In this document: piece after piece, positions 53,435 to 61,481 of the stretch
How positions within the stretch are numbered: the stretch's first letter is position 1
Layout of the letters: every line of letters starts with the position of its first letter
NCBI RefSeq assembly: GCF_019977395.1
Contig: NZ_AP024660.1
Coordinates: 248,001 to 312,000 of the forward strand
DNA from: Arthrobacter sp. NicSoilC5
Lineage (GTDB): Bacteria > Actinomycetota > Actinomycetes > Actinomycetales > Micrococcaceae
Length of the DNA stretch: 64,000 nt
Direction: 5' to 3'
Notes under the pieces: generated by a model
What the model was told of the DNA's origin: nothing
The model's database searches: none
What the model saw: the letters and a program-made list of their open reading frames with translations, nothing else
Made by a program: the position numbers and the translations under genes

Positions 53435-54366
53435 TGAGCCAGACTGCTGACGTGAAGGTAGGGATTAGCCCTTGGGGCCCCGACGACGAGAGGGGAGCAT
53501 TAAACCTCCTCGACGAGTCTGTTCGGGCAGACGTTCTTCAGCGGGCGGACCCCTCGCGGGTTTATGACCTCAGCGTTGACTACTTCGTAGGGATGCCCAG
53601 CTTTCAGGGAGCTGGCGATCCCAGCTACCAAATCTTCATGAGCCACACCCCTCAGGGCACGGTGGTGGATAACCTCAACGGTGTCGGCGAGGCTGTCAAC
53701 AGGCACGTGTGCTACTCCGGAGATGTTGTATTCATGTATACCCACACCGGGACTCACATCGATTCGCTGAACCACTTCGGCGTCGACGGACAGATCTATA
53801 ACGGGTACAAACCGGAAGAGAATTTGGGCAGTCGGACCTGGACCAAGGGTGGAGCGGAGACGATTCCCCCAATCATCACCCGCGGCGTGTTGCTGGATAT
53901 TGCTGGCCTAAAGAACGTAGAGTGCCTGCCTGATTCCTACGCCATCACCACTGCAGATATTGAAGAGGCACTGGAAAAAGCGGGCCTCGTATTGCAGAGA
54001 GGGGATGTTCCCTTGGTTCGTACCGGACGTATGCGTCATTGGCCGGATGGAACTAAGACTCTTGGAAACCCTCCGGGACTGAGCTTGGATGCTGCCCGCT
54101 GGCTTACAAGCCAAAACATTTCTGCAATTGGTGCTGACCAAGAATGCGTGGAGGTAGGCCCGTCGGAGCATGAAGACAACTGGCTTCCCGGGCATACCCA
54201 CTTCCTTGCGGAAGCAGGTGTGCCCATGGTGGAACTGTTGAACCTGGAGGAACTGGCAGCGGATGGAGTAAAGGAATTTTGCCTGATCGCTGCTCCTATC
54301 CGTCTTCGGGGAGCAAGCGGCGCCCCAATGCGTCCGCTCGCCATGGCATTAAGGAAGGACGCATGA
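53434..54366 (+). CDS. Cyclase-family metal hydrolase, candidate trihydroxypyridine ring-opening enzyme
   Basis: 310 aa of the putative-cyclase family (PF04199), which includes kynurenine formamidase and isatin hydrolase. The metal-binding motif HTGTHIDSLNHFG lies near residues 108-120. Upstream residues DERGALNLLDE are also typical. It sits between the Dabb gene and dhpH with 1- and 4-base overlaps. Work on pAO1 proposed a protein encoded in this position to convert 2,3,6-trihydroxypyridine to alpha-ketoglutaramate; hydrolysis accounts exactly for the atoms (C5H5NO3 + H2O = C5H7NO4). Not proven from sequence. Confidence 0.85.
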   Translation: MSQTADVKVGISPWGPDDERGALNLLDESVRADVLQRADPSRVYDLSVDYFVGMPSFQGAGDPSYQIFMSHTPQGTVVDNLNGVGEAVNRHVCYSGDVVFMYTHTGTHIDSLNHFGVDGQIYNGYKPEENLGSRTWTKGGAETIPPIITRGVLLDIAGLKNVECLPDSYAITTADIEEALEKAGLVLQRGDVPLVRTGRMRHWPDGTKTLGNPPGLSLDAARWLTSQNISAIGADQECVEVGPSEHEDNWLPGHTHFLAEAGVPMVELLNLEELAADGVKEFCLIAAPIRLRGASGAPMRPLAMALRKDA

Positions 54367-55556
54367 GCCCGACAACCGAACGTATTGCGGTAGTTGGAGG
54401 TTCGATATCTGGGCTAACGGCAGCGCTGATGCTTCGAGATGCGGGCGTTGAGGTCGATGTCTATGAACGGTCGCCCCAGCCCCTCTCGGGCTTCGGCACT
54501 GGCATTGTCGTCCAGCCGGAGCTTGTTCGTTACTTGCTGGAGCAGGGTGTCGAGCTGGACTCGATCAGTGTTCCGTCGTCATCCATGGAATATGTCGACG
54601 CACTGACTGGAGAAAGCTTCGGGTCCGTTCCTGCAGACTGGCGCTTCACTAGCTACGACTCGATATACGGAGCGCTTTACGAACTGTTTGGGCCGGAGCG
54701 TTACCACACCAGTAAGTGCCTCGTCGGTCTCAACCAGGATTCCGACGCCGTACAGTTGCGCTTTTCAGACGGTACCCAGGCCGAGGCGAACTGGTTGATC
54801 GCCGCTGACGGCGGAGCATCAGTAGTTCGCAAACGCCTGCTGGGCATTGAACCGAAGTACGCAGGATACGTCACCTGGCGAGGGGTGCTCCAGCCGGGCG
54901 AAGTTTCCGACGATGTGTGGAACTACTTTAACGACAAGTTCACGTATGGGCTTCTGAATGATGGTCACCTCATCGCTTACCCCATTCCGGGCCGGGAAAA
55001 CTCAGAGTCGCCGCGTTTGAATTTTCAGTGGTATTGGAACGTCCCTGAAGGAGCTGACCTCGACGAACTCATGACGGACGTTCGCGGCATCAGGCTCCCA
55101 ACGTCTGTCCACAACAACTCACTGAATCCGCACAATCTGCGTCAGTTCCATAGCAAGGGTGAGCGTCTCTTCGCGCCTTTCAGGGACCTCGTACTCAAAG
55201 CTTCATCCCCATTTGTGACTGTTGTTGCAGATGCCACTGTCGAGCGCATGGTTCATGGCCGTGTTCTGTTGATTGGAGACGCGGCGGTGACCCCAAGGCC
55301 TCACGCTGCTGCGGGTGGAGCTAAAGCCTGTGACGACGCACGTACTCTTGCAGAAGTCTTTACGGAGAACGACAATCTGCAGGAATCCCTGCAGAGGTGG
55401 GAAACCAGGCAACTGCAGCAGGGGAACGCCTATCTCCAGAAAGTGAAAAGAATGGCGTCCCGTCTACAGCACGGGGGTAGCTTTGAGCCTGGAAACCCCG
55501 ACTTCGCATTTGGGCTCCCCGCAGTGGATGAACCATCCGTAGTCAAGAACTTTTAA
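54363..55556 (+). CDS. dhpH: 2,6-dihydroxypyridine 3-monooxygenase
   Basis: 397 aa from the ATG at 54363 overlapping the cyclase stop; this equals the pAO1 DHPH length. An earlier in-frame ATG at 54279 is inside the cyclase gene and not used. FAD dinucleotide motif AVVGGSISGLTAAL is at the N-terminus, and the second FAD motif GDAAVTPRPHAAAGGAKA lies near residue 305. It is an NADH-dependent flavoprotein hydroxylase turning 2,6-dihydroxypyridine into 2,3,6-trihydroxypyridine. Confidence 0.95.
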   Translation: MSPTTERIAVVGGSISGLTAALMLRDAGVEVDVYERSPQPLSGFGTGIVVQPELVRYLLEQGVELDSISVPSSSMEYVDALTGESFGSVPADWRFTSYDSIYGALYELFGPERYHTSKCLVGLNQDSDAVQLRFSDGTQAEANWLIAADGGASVVRKRLLGIEPKYAGYVTWRGVLQPGEVSDDVWNYFNDKFTYGLLNDGHLIAYPIPGRENSESPRLNFQWYWNVPEGADLDELMTDVRGIRLPTSVHNNSLNPHNLRQFHSKGERLFAPFRDLVLKASSPFVTVVADATVERMVHGRVLLIGDAAVTPRPHAAAGGAKACDDARTLAEVFTENDNLQESLQRWETRQLQQGNAYLQKVKRMASRLQHGGSFEPGNPDFAFGLPAVDEPSVVKNF

Positions 55557-55568
55557 GGAAAACCGATC

Positions 55569-56282
55569 ATGGAGATGACTAACACTTTCACCGTGCCTGT
55601 CCCGCCGGACGAGGCGTGGCCCGTCCTGCTGGACCTGCAGCGAATCGCGCCTATGCTTCCCGGCGCTTCCATCACCAGCGTTGACGGGGATGAGTACGAG
55701 GGCAAGGCGAAGATCAAGGTCGGCCCGATTACGGCCGAGTATGTTGGCGTTGCCCGTTTCATTGAGGTCGATGAAAAGGGACGGCGCGCAGTAATCCAAG
55801 CTCGTGCCAAGGATGCTCGTGGGCAAGGGAACATGTCCGCGACCATCACCGCACGGCTTGAGCCAGAGGCCAATGGCGCAACCGTCATTGTTCAGACGGA
55901 GCTGGACATGACTGGAAAAATCGCTCAGTTCGGGCGAGGTGTGATCAACGAGGCGGCTACGGCCATCCTTGGAGTCTTCGCTCAAAGGTTGGCTGTGGAG
56001 ATGACTTCAGGAAGCGAGTCCCGGAGCGAAGCATCGACAGAGCTCTCAAAAGCTGACGGAGCCGCAGGAAGGGAACTAAAGCAGCCTGGTCAGGCGGAAC
56101 CCGAAGAAGCTCTGGACCTCATTAAGCTGGCGAAGGAAACCCGCGCCGCTAAAAAGGGCACTGGCACTCAGCTCGAGGTTCCCGAAGTAGGAAAATGGCT
56201 CCCTGCAATTATTTCTGTCGTTGCTGCACTGATTGCAGTCTTCTCGGCAGGTGTTGCGGCCGGAAGCAACCGAAAGTCCTGA
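55569..56282 (+). CDS. coxG: CoxG-like SRPBCC protein
   Basis: 237 aa. Residues 1-150 form an SRPBCC domain (PDEAWPVLLDLQRIAPMLPGA; GKAKIKVGPITAEYVG). A hydrophobic C-terminal helix (about residues 210-232, AIISVVAALIAVFSAGVAAG) would anchor it to the membrane. CoxG proteins in carbon-monoxide and related molybdenum-hydroxylase operons attach the enzyme to the membrane. Presence here suggests that KdhLMS or NdhMSL is membrane-associated. Confidence 0.85.
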   Translation: MEMTNTFTVPVPPDEAWPVLLDLQRIAPMLPGASITSVDGDEYEGKAKIKVGPITAEYVGVARFIEVDEKGRRAVIQARAKDARGQGNMSATITARLEPEANGATVIVQTELDMTGKIAQFGRGVINEAATAILGVFAQRLAVEMTSGSESRSEASTELSKADGAAGRELKQPGQAEPEEALDLIKLAKETRAAKKGTGTQLEVPEVGKWLPAIISVVAALIAVFSAGVAAGSNRKS

Positions 56283-56286
56283 ATCG

Positions 56287-57168
56287 ATGAATGTTCGTGG
56301 ATTGGTCCCAAATAGCGGGCAGCTTGACGTCTCAGCTGTTCAGGTGAGCTTTGATTCGACAGAGCTCCTCGAGGACAGGATTTCGCGTACGCAGGACTTG
56401 ATTTCTGGCATCGACAAAGCGGACCTGATCGTTCTGCCTGAACTCTGGCTTCATGGCGGGTTCTCCTACGACAGCTGGCGAACGAACGCGATCTCGCTGC
56501 ACAGTGAGGTGTTCACCTTCTTGTCCAAAATGGCCAGGGAAAAAAAGGCCTGGCTGCATGCCGGCTCTTTCATGGTGACGGAGCAAAGCAGTGCCGCTTC
56601 TGACATGTGGAATACATCGGTTCTTTTTGACCCTGCAGGATCCATCCGTGCCACCTATAAAAAGATCCATCGATTTGGATTTTCCGACGGAGAGCCAAAG
56701 CTGATAGCAGCGGGAGACGAGCCCGTGATCGTGGAGCTGCAGACGGAACGCGCGACGGCCATCACTGGGCTTAGCACATGCTACGATCTTCGTTTTCCTG
56801 AGCTGTATCGGCATATCGCAGCGGAGGGTGCGGCGCTAAATGTGGTACCGGCCTGCTGGCCACTTTCGCGAGTTCAGCACTGGCAGACCCTGGGGCGCGC
56901 GCGGGCAATCGAGAATCAGACCTTTGTCGTCCAGTGCAACATGACAGGATCTGACCAGAAGGTGGAGTTGGGTGGTCACAGTCAGATCGTGGACGGCAAC
57001 GGAAATATCTTGGCGCAGGCAGAGAAAGAGGAAACCGTTCTCAAGGCGCGTCTCGATTTCGATTCGTTGAACGATCTGCGCACTTCTTTCCCGGTGCTTA
57101 ACGACCGGCGGGCAGATATCTGGGTTGCTAAGGGTAAGACTATGGTCGTGAGCAACCTGCAGGAATAG
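56287..57168 (+). CDS. nit: Omega-amidase (nitrilase superfamily)
   Basis: 293 aa from the ATG at 56287, four bases after the coxG stop. The catalytic triad of the nitrilase family is visible: Glu52 in LPELW, Lys126 in YKKIHRF and Cys165 in STCYDLRFPEL. In pAO1 a homologous gene beside dhpH encodes the omega-amidase that hydrolyses alpha-ketoglutaramate to 2-oxoglutarate and ammonia. That completes conversion of the pyridine ring into a central metabolite. A 197-base gap follows, possibly with an internal promoter. Confidence 0.9.
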   Translation: MNVRGLVPNSGQLDVSAVQVSFDSTELLEDRISRTQDLISGIDKADLIVLPELWLHGGFSYDSWRTNAISLHSEVFTFLSKMAREKKAWLHAGSFMVTEQSSAASDMWNTSVLFDPAGSIRATYKKIHRFGFSDGEPKLIAAGDEPVIVELQTERATAITGLSTCYDLRFPELYRHIAAEGAALNVVPACWPLSRVQHWQTLGRARAIENQTFVVQCNMTGSDQKVELGGHSQIVDGNGNILAQAEKEETVLKARLDFDSLNDLRTSFPVLNDRRADIWVAKGKTMVVSNLQE

Positions 57169-57365
57169 CAAGGGGGCCACTTCGAGTGGTCCGGCTTCGG
57201 GGTGTTCTGCCTTGTCGATAGGGCGGGGCATCCCGGAACCGGCTGTTCTTACGTTTGAGTACGACGGTGGACCCTCGTCGACTGCTTGTATGCAGTGTCT
57301 GCATAAATTCACATCGCCATAAGCCGCACTCCACGACCTCTAAAACCGACTAGCAAGGCGAAACA

Positions 57366-58259
57366 ATGAGTAACGACAATGTGACCAAACCGGAAAGCCC
57401 CGGTGAGATGGCGGCGCGGCTTAAGGCAGTCAACTACTTGGCTGACGAGGGTCTCTCCACCACCGTCTTTCTATCTGTTGCCATGAATAAGCCGTTGCTT
57501 GTTGAAGGTGCTCCCGGCACGGGCAAAACCTCCTTGGCTGAAGCTTTAGCTAAGATGCTGGGGATCCCGTTGATCCGACTGCAGTGTTACGAGGGCATCG
57601 AATCGACCCAGGCGCTCTACGACTGGGATTTTTCACGTCAGATTCTGTACTTGCGATCACTGGAAGCAGCAAATTCGGCAACGAGTGCGGAGGAACTAGA
57701 GCAGTCCCTATACACCGAACGGTTCCTGCTGCCACGACCAATTCTTCGGGCCCTGCAGGGGGGGCCGGCCGTTCTTCTCATCGACGAAGTTGACCGGGCG
57801 GACGACGAATTTGAAGCCTTCCTCCTGGAAGTGCTCGCGTCAAACCAAATATCCATACCCGAGTTGGGCACTATCACCGCTACTGTTCCACCCATCGTAA
57901 TCCTGACCTCCAACCGGACTCGCGAGTTACACGAGGCTCTGAAACGGCGATGCTACTTCCATTGGATCGACCATCCAGAGCCGGCCCGCGAACTGGAAAT
58001 TATCAGGACCCGGCTGCCCGGCATGGACGAGAAGCTGGCGCAGCAGGTGGTCGACGTGGTTCAGTCCTTGCGCAACGAGGGACGCTTGAGGCGTTCCCCT
58101 GGGGTAGCCGAGGCGCTCGACTGGGCCCAGGCTTTGAACCGCCTTGGCGGGCAGGACATCGACGCCGACAGTGCAGGCTTAACTATTGGCGCCCTCTGCA
58201 AAGACCAAGACGACAGGGAGCTGATCCTGAGCACCTTGAGAACCATCTTTCCTACCTAA
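57366..58259 (+). CDS. coxD: CoxD-like MoxR AAA+ ATPase
   Basis: 297 aa. Walker A GAPGTGKT is near residue 47, Walker B VLLIDEVDRAD near residue 138, and the sensor 1 Asn is in ILTSNRTRELHEALKRRC. In the CO-dehydrogenase system CoxD and CoxE mature the metal site of the molybdenum enzyme. It is followed within 5 bases by the VWA partner. It probably acts on KdhL/NdhL. Confidence 0.9.
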   Translation: MSNDNVTKPESPGEMAARLKAVNYLADEGLSTTVFLSVAMNKPLLVEGAPGTGKTSLAEALAKMLGIPLIRLQCYEGIESTQALYDWDFSRQILYLRSLEAANSATSAEELEQSLYTERFLLPRPILRALQGGPAVLLIDEVDRADDEFEAFLLEVLASNQISIPELGTITATVPPIVILTSNRTRELHEALKRRCYFHWIDHPEPARELEIIRTRLPGMDEKLAQQVVDVVQSLRNEGRLRRSPGVAEALDWAQALNRLGGQDIDADSAGLTIGALCKDQDDRELILSTLRTIFPT

Positions 58260-58264
58260 CGTGA

Positions 58265-59368
58265 ATGGTGTTGGCGATGCACTCACAAGTAGGGTTGAAA
58301 ATTTTCTATGGCTTCGTAGGAGCGCTTAGACATGAGGGGATGACCGTAGGGGCAGAACAGGTCGGCCTTTACCTTGAGGCCCTAAACGTTCTGGATCTCC
58401 AGCGTCGCAACGAGGTTTTTTGGGCCGGACGCGCTACGTTGTGTAAGAGCAGGTCGGACTTTGAGACTTACGACCGGGCGTTCCGCTTGTGGTTTTCATC
58501 CGAGCCTCCGGTACCTGTGCCCCTTTCGGAGAGACAGGAAGCAAGCCTGCCCGACGCAGCAGGCGGCGACAGCCCTCAGCCGGAACTTGAGCAACAGATT
58601 GCACTGGCTAGCAGGGATGAATCCCTGCAACACAGAGATGTGGCCCTCATGTCGGCGGAGGAAAAGAGGTACCTTGTAGAGGCCTTTGCTGCTCTGCCTA
58701 TTAAAGCACCGCTAAGAAGGGCTCGTTACAAGCGGACCCATCGCCACAAGCGCATTGATCCGGCACACACTGTCCGAGACCACCTAAAAAGAGGCGGCGA
58801 ACCAGGCCAACTGCAGTATCGCTTCCGAACGAAAAAGCCCCGCCGAGTTGTCTTGATTGTGGATGTTTCGGGATCCATGGAAGCCTACGCTGATAGTTTT
58901 CTTCGCTTCGGTAATCGGCTTTTAGCCACCAACGCCGACACCACAGAAGTATTTTCCATTGGCACACGCCTGACCAGAGTGACGGCGGCGTTGCAGCACC
59001 CGGATCCGGAAGTGGCGCTGTTGGACGCAGGATTCGCTGTGCCGGATTGGTCTGGAGGCACCCGGCTGGGCGAAGCCCTAGAGGCCTTCATCGCCCTCTG
59101 GGGACAACACGCAATGCTCAGAGGGTCTGTAGTTGTGATCGCAAGTGATGGCTGGGAACGTGGGGATACCAGAGATCTTGCGCATCAGGTATCCCGTCTC
59201 CATCGCCTGGCCCATCGTGTTATCTGGTCCAACCCCCACCGGGGAAAATCTGGATATGAACCTATACAAAGCGGCATTAAGGCCGTTCTCCCGCACATCG
59301 ATGCCCTGGTCGCGGGCCACACCATGGCTGCTTTCAGGGACCTAGCAGATCGGATAGCAAATGCGTGA
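58265..59368 (+). CDS. coxE: CoxE-like VWA protein
   Basis: 367 aa. The C-terminal half is a von Willebrand factor A domain with a complete MIDAS motif DVSGSMEAY near residue 200 and a later GGTRLGEAL. The N-terminal half is helical. CoxE binds CoxD (MoxR-VWA chaperone pair). The first few codons (ATG GTG TTG GCG ATG) leave the exact start uncertain. The stop overlaps the next gene. Confidence 0.88.
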   Translation: MVLAMHSQVGLKIFYGFVGALRHEGMTVGAEQVGLYLEALNVLDLQRRNEVFWAGRATLCKSRSDFETYDRAFRLWFSSEPPVPVPLSERQEASLPDAAGGDSPQPELEQQIALASRDESLQHRDVALMSAEEKRYLVEAFAALPIKAPLRRARYKRTHRHKRIDPAHTVRDHLKRGGEPGQLQYRFRTKKPRRVVLIVDVSGSMEAYADSFLRFGNRLLATNADTTEVFSIGTRLTRVTAALQHPDPEVALLDAGFAVPDWSGGTRLGEALEAFIALWGQHAMLRGSVVVIASDGWERGDTRDLAHQVSRLHRLAHRVIWSNPHRGKSGYEPIQSGIKAVLPHIDALVAGHTMAAFRDLADRIANA

Positions 59369-60494
59369 CGTTATTGAAGCAGTGGCAGAGTGGACGAGGC
59401 GCGGAGAAACCTTCGCCCTCGCCACCGTCGTCAGCACGTCTAAATCTGCCCCGCGGCCGGCGGGCGCTGCGATGGCTGTAAGCACCGCTGGGGAAGCCGT
59501 CGGCTCAGTTTCCGGGGGCTGCGTTGAAGGAGCTGTTTACCAAATCGCGCAGGATGTCATCGAAGACGGTACCCCTGTTCTGCAACGCTTTGGTTATAGC
59601 GACGATGACGCTGTAGCGGTTGGACTAACCTGCGGCGGAATAATCGACGTCTTCGTTGAACGAGTCACCAAGGAAAGTTACCCAGAAATCAGGACGATCG
59701 TCCAGGACGTCCAGAACGGTAACCCTGTTGCCACAGCGACCGTCGTCGAACATGACCAGCCTGAAATACTGGGAAAGCGGCTGGCGGTTTGGCCGACCCA
59801 CGCTGTAGGCAGCCTTGGCAGCAATATGCTGGACCATGCAGTGGCTGACGATGCAAGGGGCCTGCTGGCTTCCGGCGAATCCAAGGTGCTCACCTACGGT
59901 CCCCGAGGAGAACGCATGGAAACGGGCGCGAAGGTCTTTGTTTCTTCCTATCAGCCGAAGCCCAGAATGATCATTTTTGGAGCCATCGATTTTGCCGCCG
60001 CAGTCGCGCGGGCCGGGTCAATGGTCGGATTTCATGTGACCGTCTGCGATGCCCGCCCAGTATTTGCGACCGCCGCCCGTTTTCCTGGAGCTGACGAGGT
60101 GATCGTAGCGTGGCCTCACGTTTACCTTCAGGAACAAGTTTCGGCGGGAAAGGTGGACAACCGAACGGTCATTTGTGTTCTCACCCATGATCACAAGTTC
60201 GACGTCCCTGTCCTGGATATCGCTTTGCGGCTGGAAGAAGAATACAGGCCCTCCTACATAGGTGCCATGGGTTCTCGAAAGACACATGAGGACCGACTCA
60301 ACCGCCTCTTGGAGGCTGGAGTAATGGAGAAGCAGATTGCCGAGCTTCATAGTCCGATCGGACTTGATCTCGGCGGTCGGACACCGGAGGAAACAGCAGT
60401 GTCAGTTGTGGCAGAAATAATTGCGAAACGGTGGCAAGGGACTGGCCGCCCTCTGCGCGATTCGGCTGGCGCTGTGCACTCGGACCCGGCCTAG
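59361..60494 (+). CDS. xdhC: XdhC/CoxF-family molybdenum-cofactor insertion factor
   Basis: 377 aa. The N-terminal XdhC domain (ATVVSTSKSAPRPAGAAMAV and GSVSGGCVEGAV, residues ~20-60) and the C-terminal Rossmann domain (MIIFGAIDFAAAVARAGSMVGFHVTVCDARP, near residue 200; YIGAMGSRKTHEDRL near residue 300) are both present. Such proteins bind and sulfurate the molybdenum cofactor and deliver it to the hydroxylase. This fits KdhLMS and NdhMSL. Confidence 0.92.
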   Translation: MRDVIEAVAEWTRRGETFALATVVSTSKSAPRPAGAAMAVSTAGEAVGSVSGGCVEGAVYQIAQDVIEDGTPVLQRFGYSDDDAVAVGLTCGGIIDVFVERVTKESYPEIRTIVQDVQNGNPVATATVVEHDQPEILGKRLAVWPTHAVGSLGSNMLDHAVADDARGLLASGESKVLTYGPRGERMETGAKVFVSSYQPKPRMIIFGAIDFAAAVARAGSMVGFHVTVCDARPVFATAARFPGADEVIVAWPHVYLQEQVSAGKVDNRTVICVLTHDHKFDVPVLDIALRLEEEYRPSYIGAMGSRKTHEDRLNRLLEAGVMEKQIAELHSPIGLDLGGRTPEETAVSVVAEIIAKRWQGTGRPLRDSAGAVHSDPA

Positions 60495-60496
60495 CC

Positions 60497-60856
60497 ATGC
60501 CGCACCTAAAAGAGTCGGCAACGCAACCTTTTGAAGACACCCGACAGTGGCAGGCGTTGGTGGCAACCAAGGCCGTGGTGGTTTCAAAGTCAGCGGAAGA
60601 CCGCACACCCAGCAGACTTGACGAAGGCCAGCTACTTGATTTGGAAATGCTAGGGGAGGGCGACCGGATCCAGGTAATTGAAGATTACACGTCACGCTAC
60701 TCCGGCGTCGTGGAAACGAGTGCTCCTTCCCTTGGGATTATCTGGATCCGCTTAGAAGGGCTGGGGGAGAGAAAGCTAATCCTTTGCACTGACTATAGGC
60801 TGCGTCAGAATCGCACCAGGCAATGGGACCTGACAGTTTTTTCATGCGGCGCATAG
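60497..60856 (+). CDS. Uncharacterised 119-aa protein in the catabolic operon
   Basis: 119 aa from the ATG at 60497, three bases after the xdhC stop. The second half (GDRIQVIEDYTSRYSGVVETSAPSLGIIWIRLEGLGERKLI) looks like a small beta-barrel (SH3-like), perhaps a binding module. No family recognised. Placement between the cofactor-insertion gene and nboR suggests an accessory of the molybdenum enzymes or of the regulatory system. Confidence 0.75.
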   Translation: MPHLKESATQPFEDTRQWQALVATKAVVVSKSAEDRTPSRLDEGQLLDLEMLGEGDRIQVIEDYTSRYSGVVETSAPSLGIIWIRLEGLGERKLILCTDYRLRQNRTRQWDLTVFSCGA

Positions 60857-60881
60857 GAACCCCCCGCAGGAGGACAGGGAT

Positions 60882-61481
60882 TTGGCGCGGGTAACGGGCT
60901 TATTGCTGGCAGCCGGCGCCGGAACACGTCTTGGGCGTGGTCCTAAGGCACTCCTGCCGTACCGCGGCCGCACTCTGGTTGAGGCAGCCGCTCACACGCT
61001 GCGTGCCGGCGGATGTCAGGAGGTTGTGGTTGTTCTTGGAGCGGATGCACAAGCGGTAAGCGCCGAAGCAGACCTTGAACCGTATCGGGTGGTGGTGAAC
61101 TCCCACTGGTCCTCAGGTATGGGAAGTTCCTACCTTGCCGGTGATGCCGAAGCACATCCAAATAACCACCTCCTCGTAGCTCTGGTAGATCAGCCAGGGC
61201 TTACCGTCGCCATTGTTCATCGGTTACTCCTCTCCCATCGGCCGAGGCGCATTACTTCGGCTGCGTATCGCGCCATGGAAAACGATGGAGTGCTCCGTAG
61301 GGGTCACCCCATGGTGATCGATGCGCAACTCAGGTCAGCGGTGGCTAGCACTGTTAGCGGGGATGCGGGGGCTCGGGTTTTCTTGCAGCGGAAACCGTGG
61401 CTCGTAGACCTTGTCGATTGCAGTGATGAATCCACTGGCGAGGACATCGACACCATAGAGCAGATGAATCGCCTGTTGTAG
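60882..61481 (+). CDS. nboR: Nicotine blue oxidoreductase (MobA-like fold)
   Basis: 199 aa from a TTG at 60882, with AGGAGG 8 bases upstream. The nucleotide-binding start LLLAAGAGTRLGRGPKALLPYRG matches the MobA/MocA nucleotidyltransferase fold, and VALVDQPG is the metal-binding acidic motif. Overall the sequence is like pAO1 NboR, which reduces nicotine blue (4,4',5,5'-tetrahydroxy-3,3'-diazadiphenoquinone-2,2') with NAD(P)H. The fold similarity leaves a cytidylyltransferase role as an alternative, but I favour NboR. Confidence 0.9.
   Translation: MARVTGLLLAAGAGTRLGRGPKALLPYRGRTLVEAAAHTLRAGGCQEVVVVLGADAQAVSAEADLEPYRVVVNSHWSSGMGSSYLAGDAEAHPNNHLLVALVDQPGLTVAIVHRLLLSHRPRRITSAAYRAMENDGVLRRGHPMVIDAQLRSAVASTVSGDAGARVFLQRKPWLVDLVDCSDESTGEDIDTIEQMNRLL

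Noticed and set aside
53434..54366. Calling this gene kynurenine formamidase
   Set aside because: It shares the family and metal motif, but no tryptophan-pathway genes are near, while pyridine-pathway genes overlap it on both sides.
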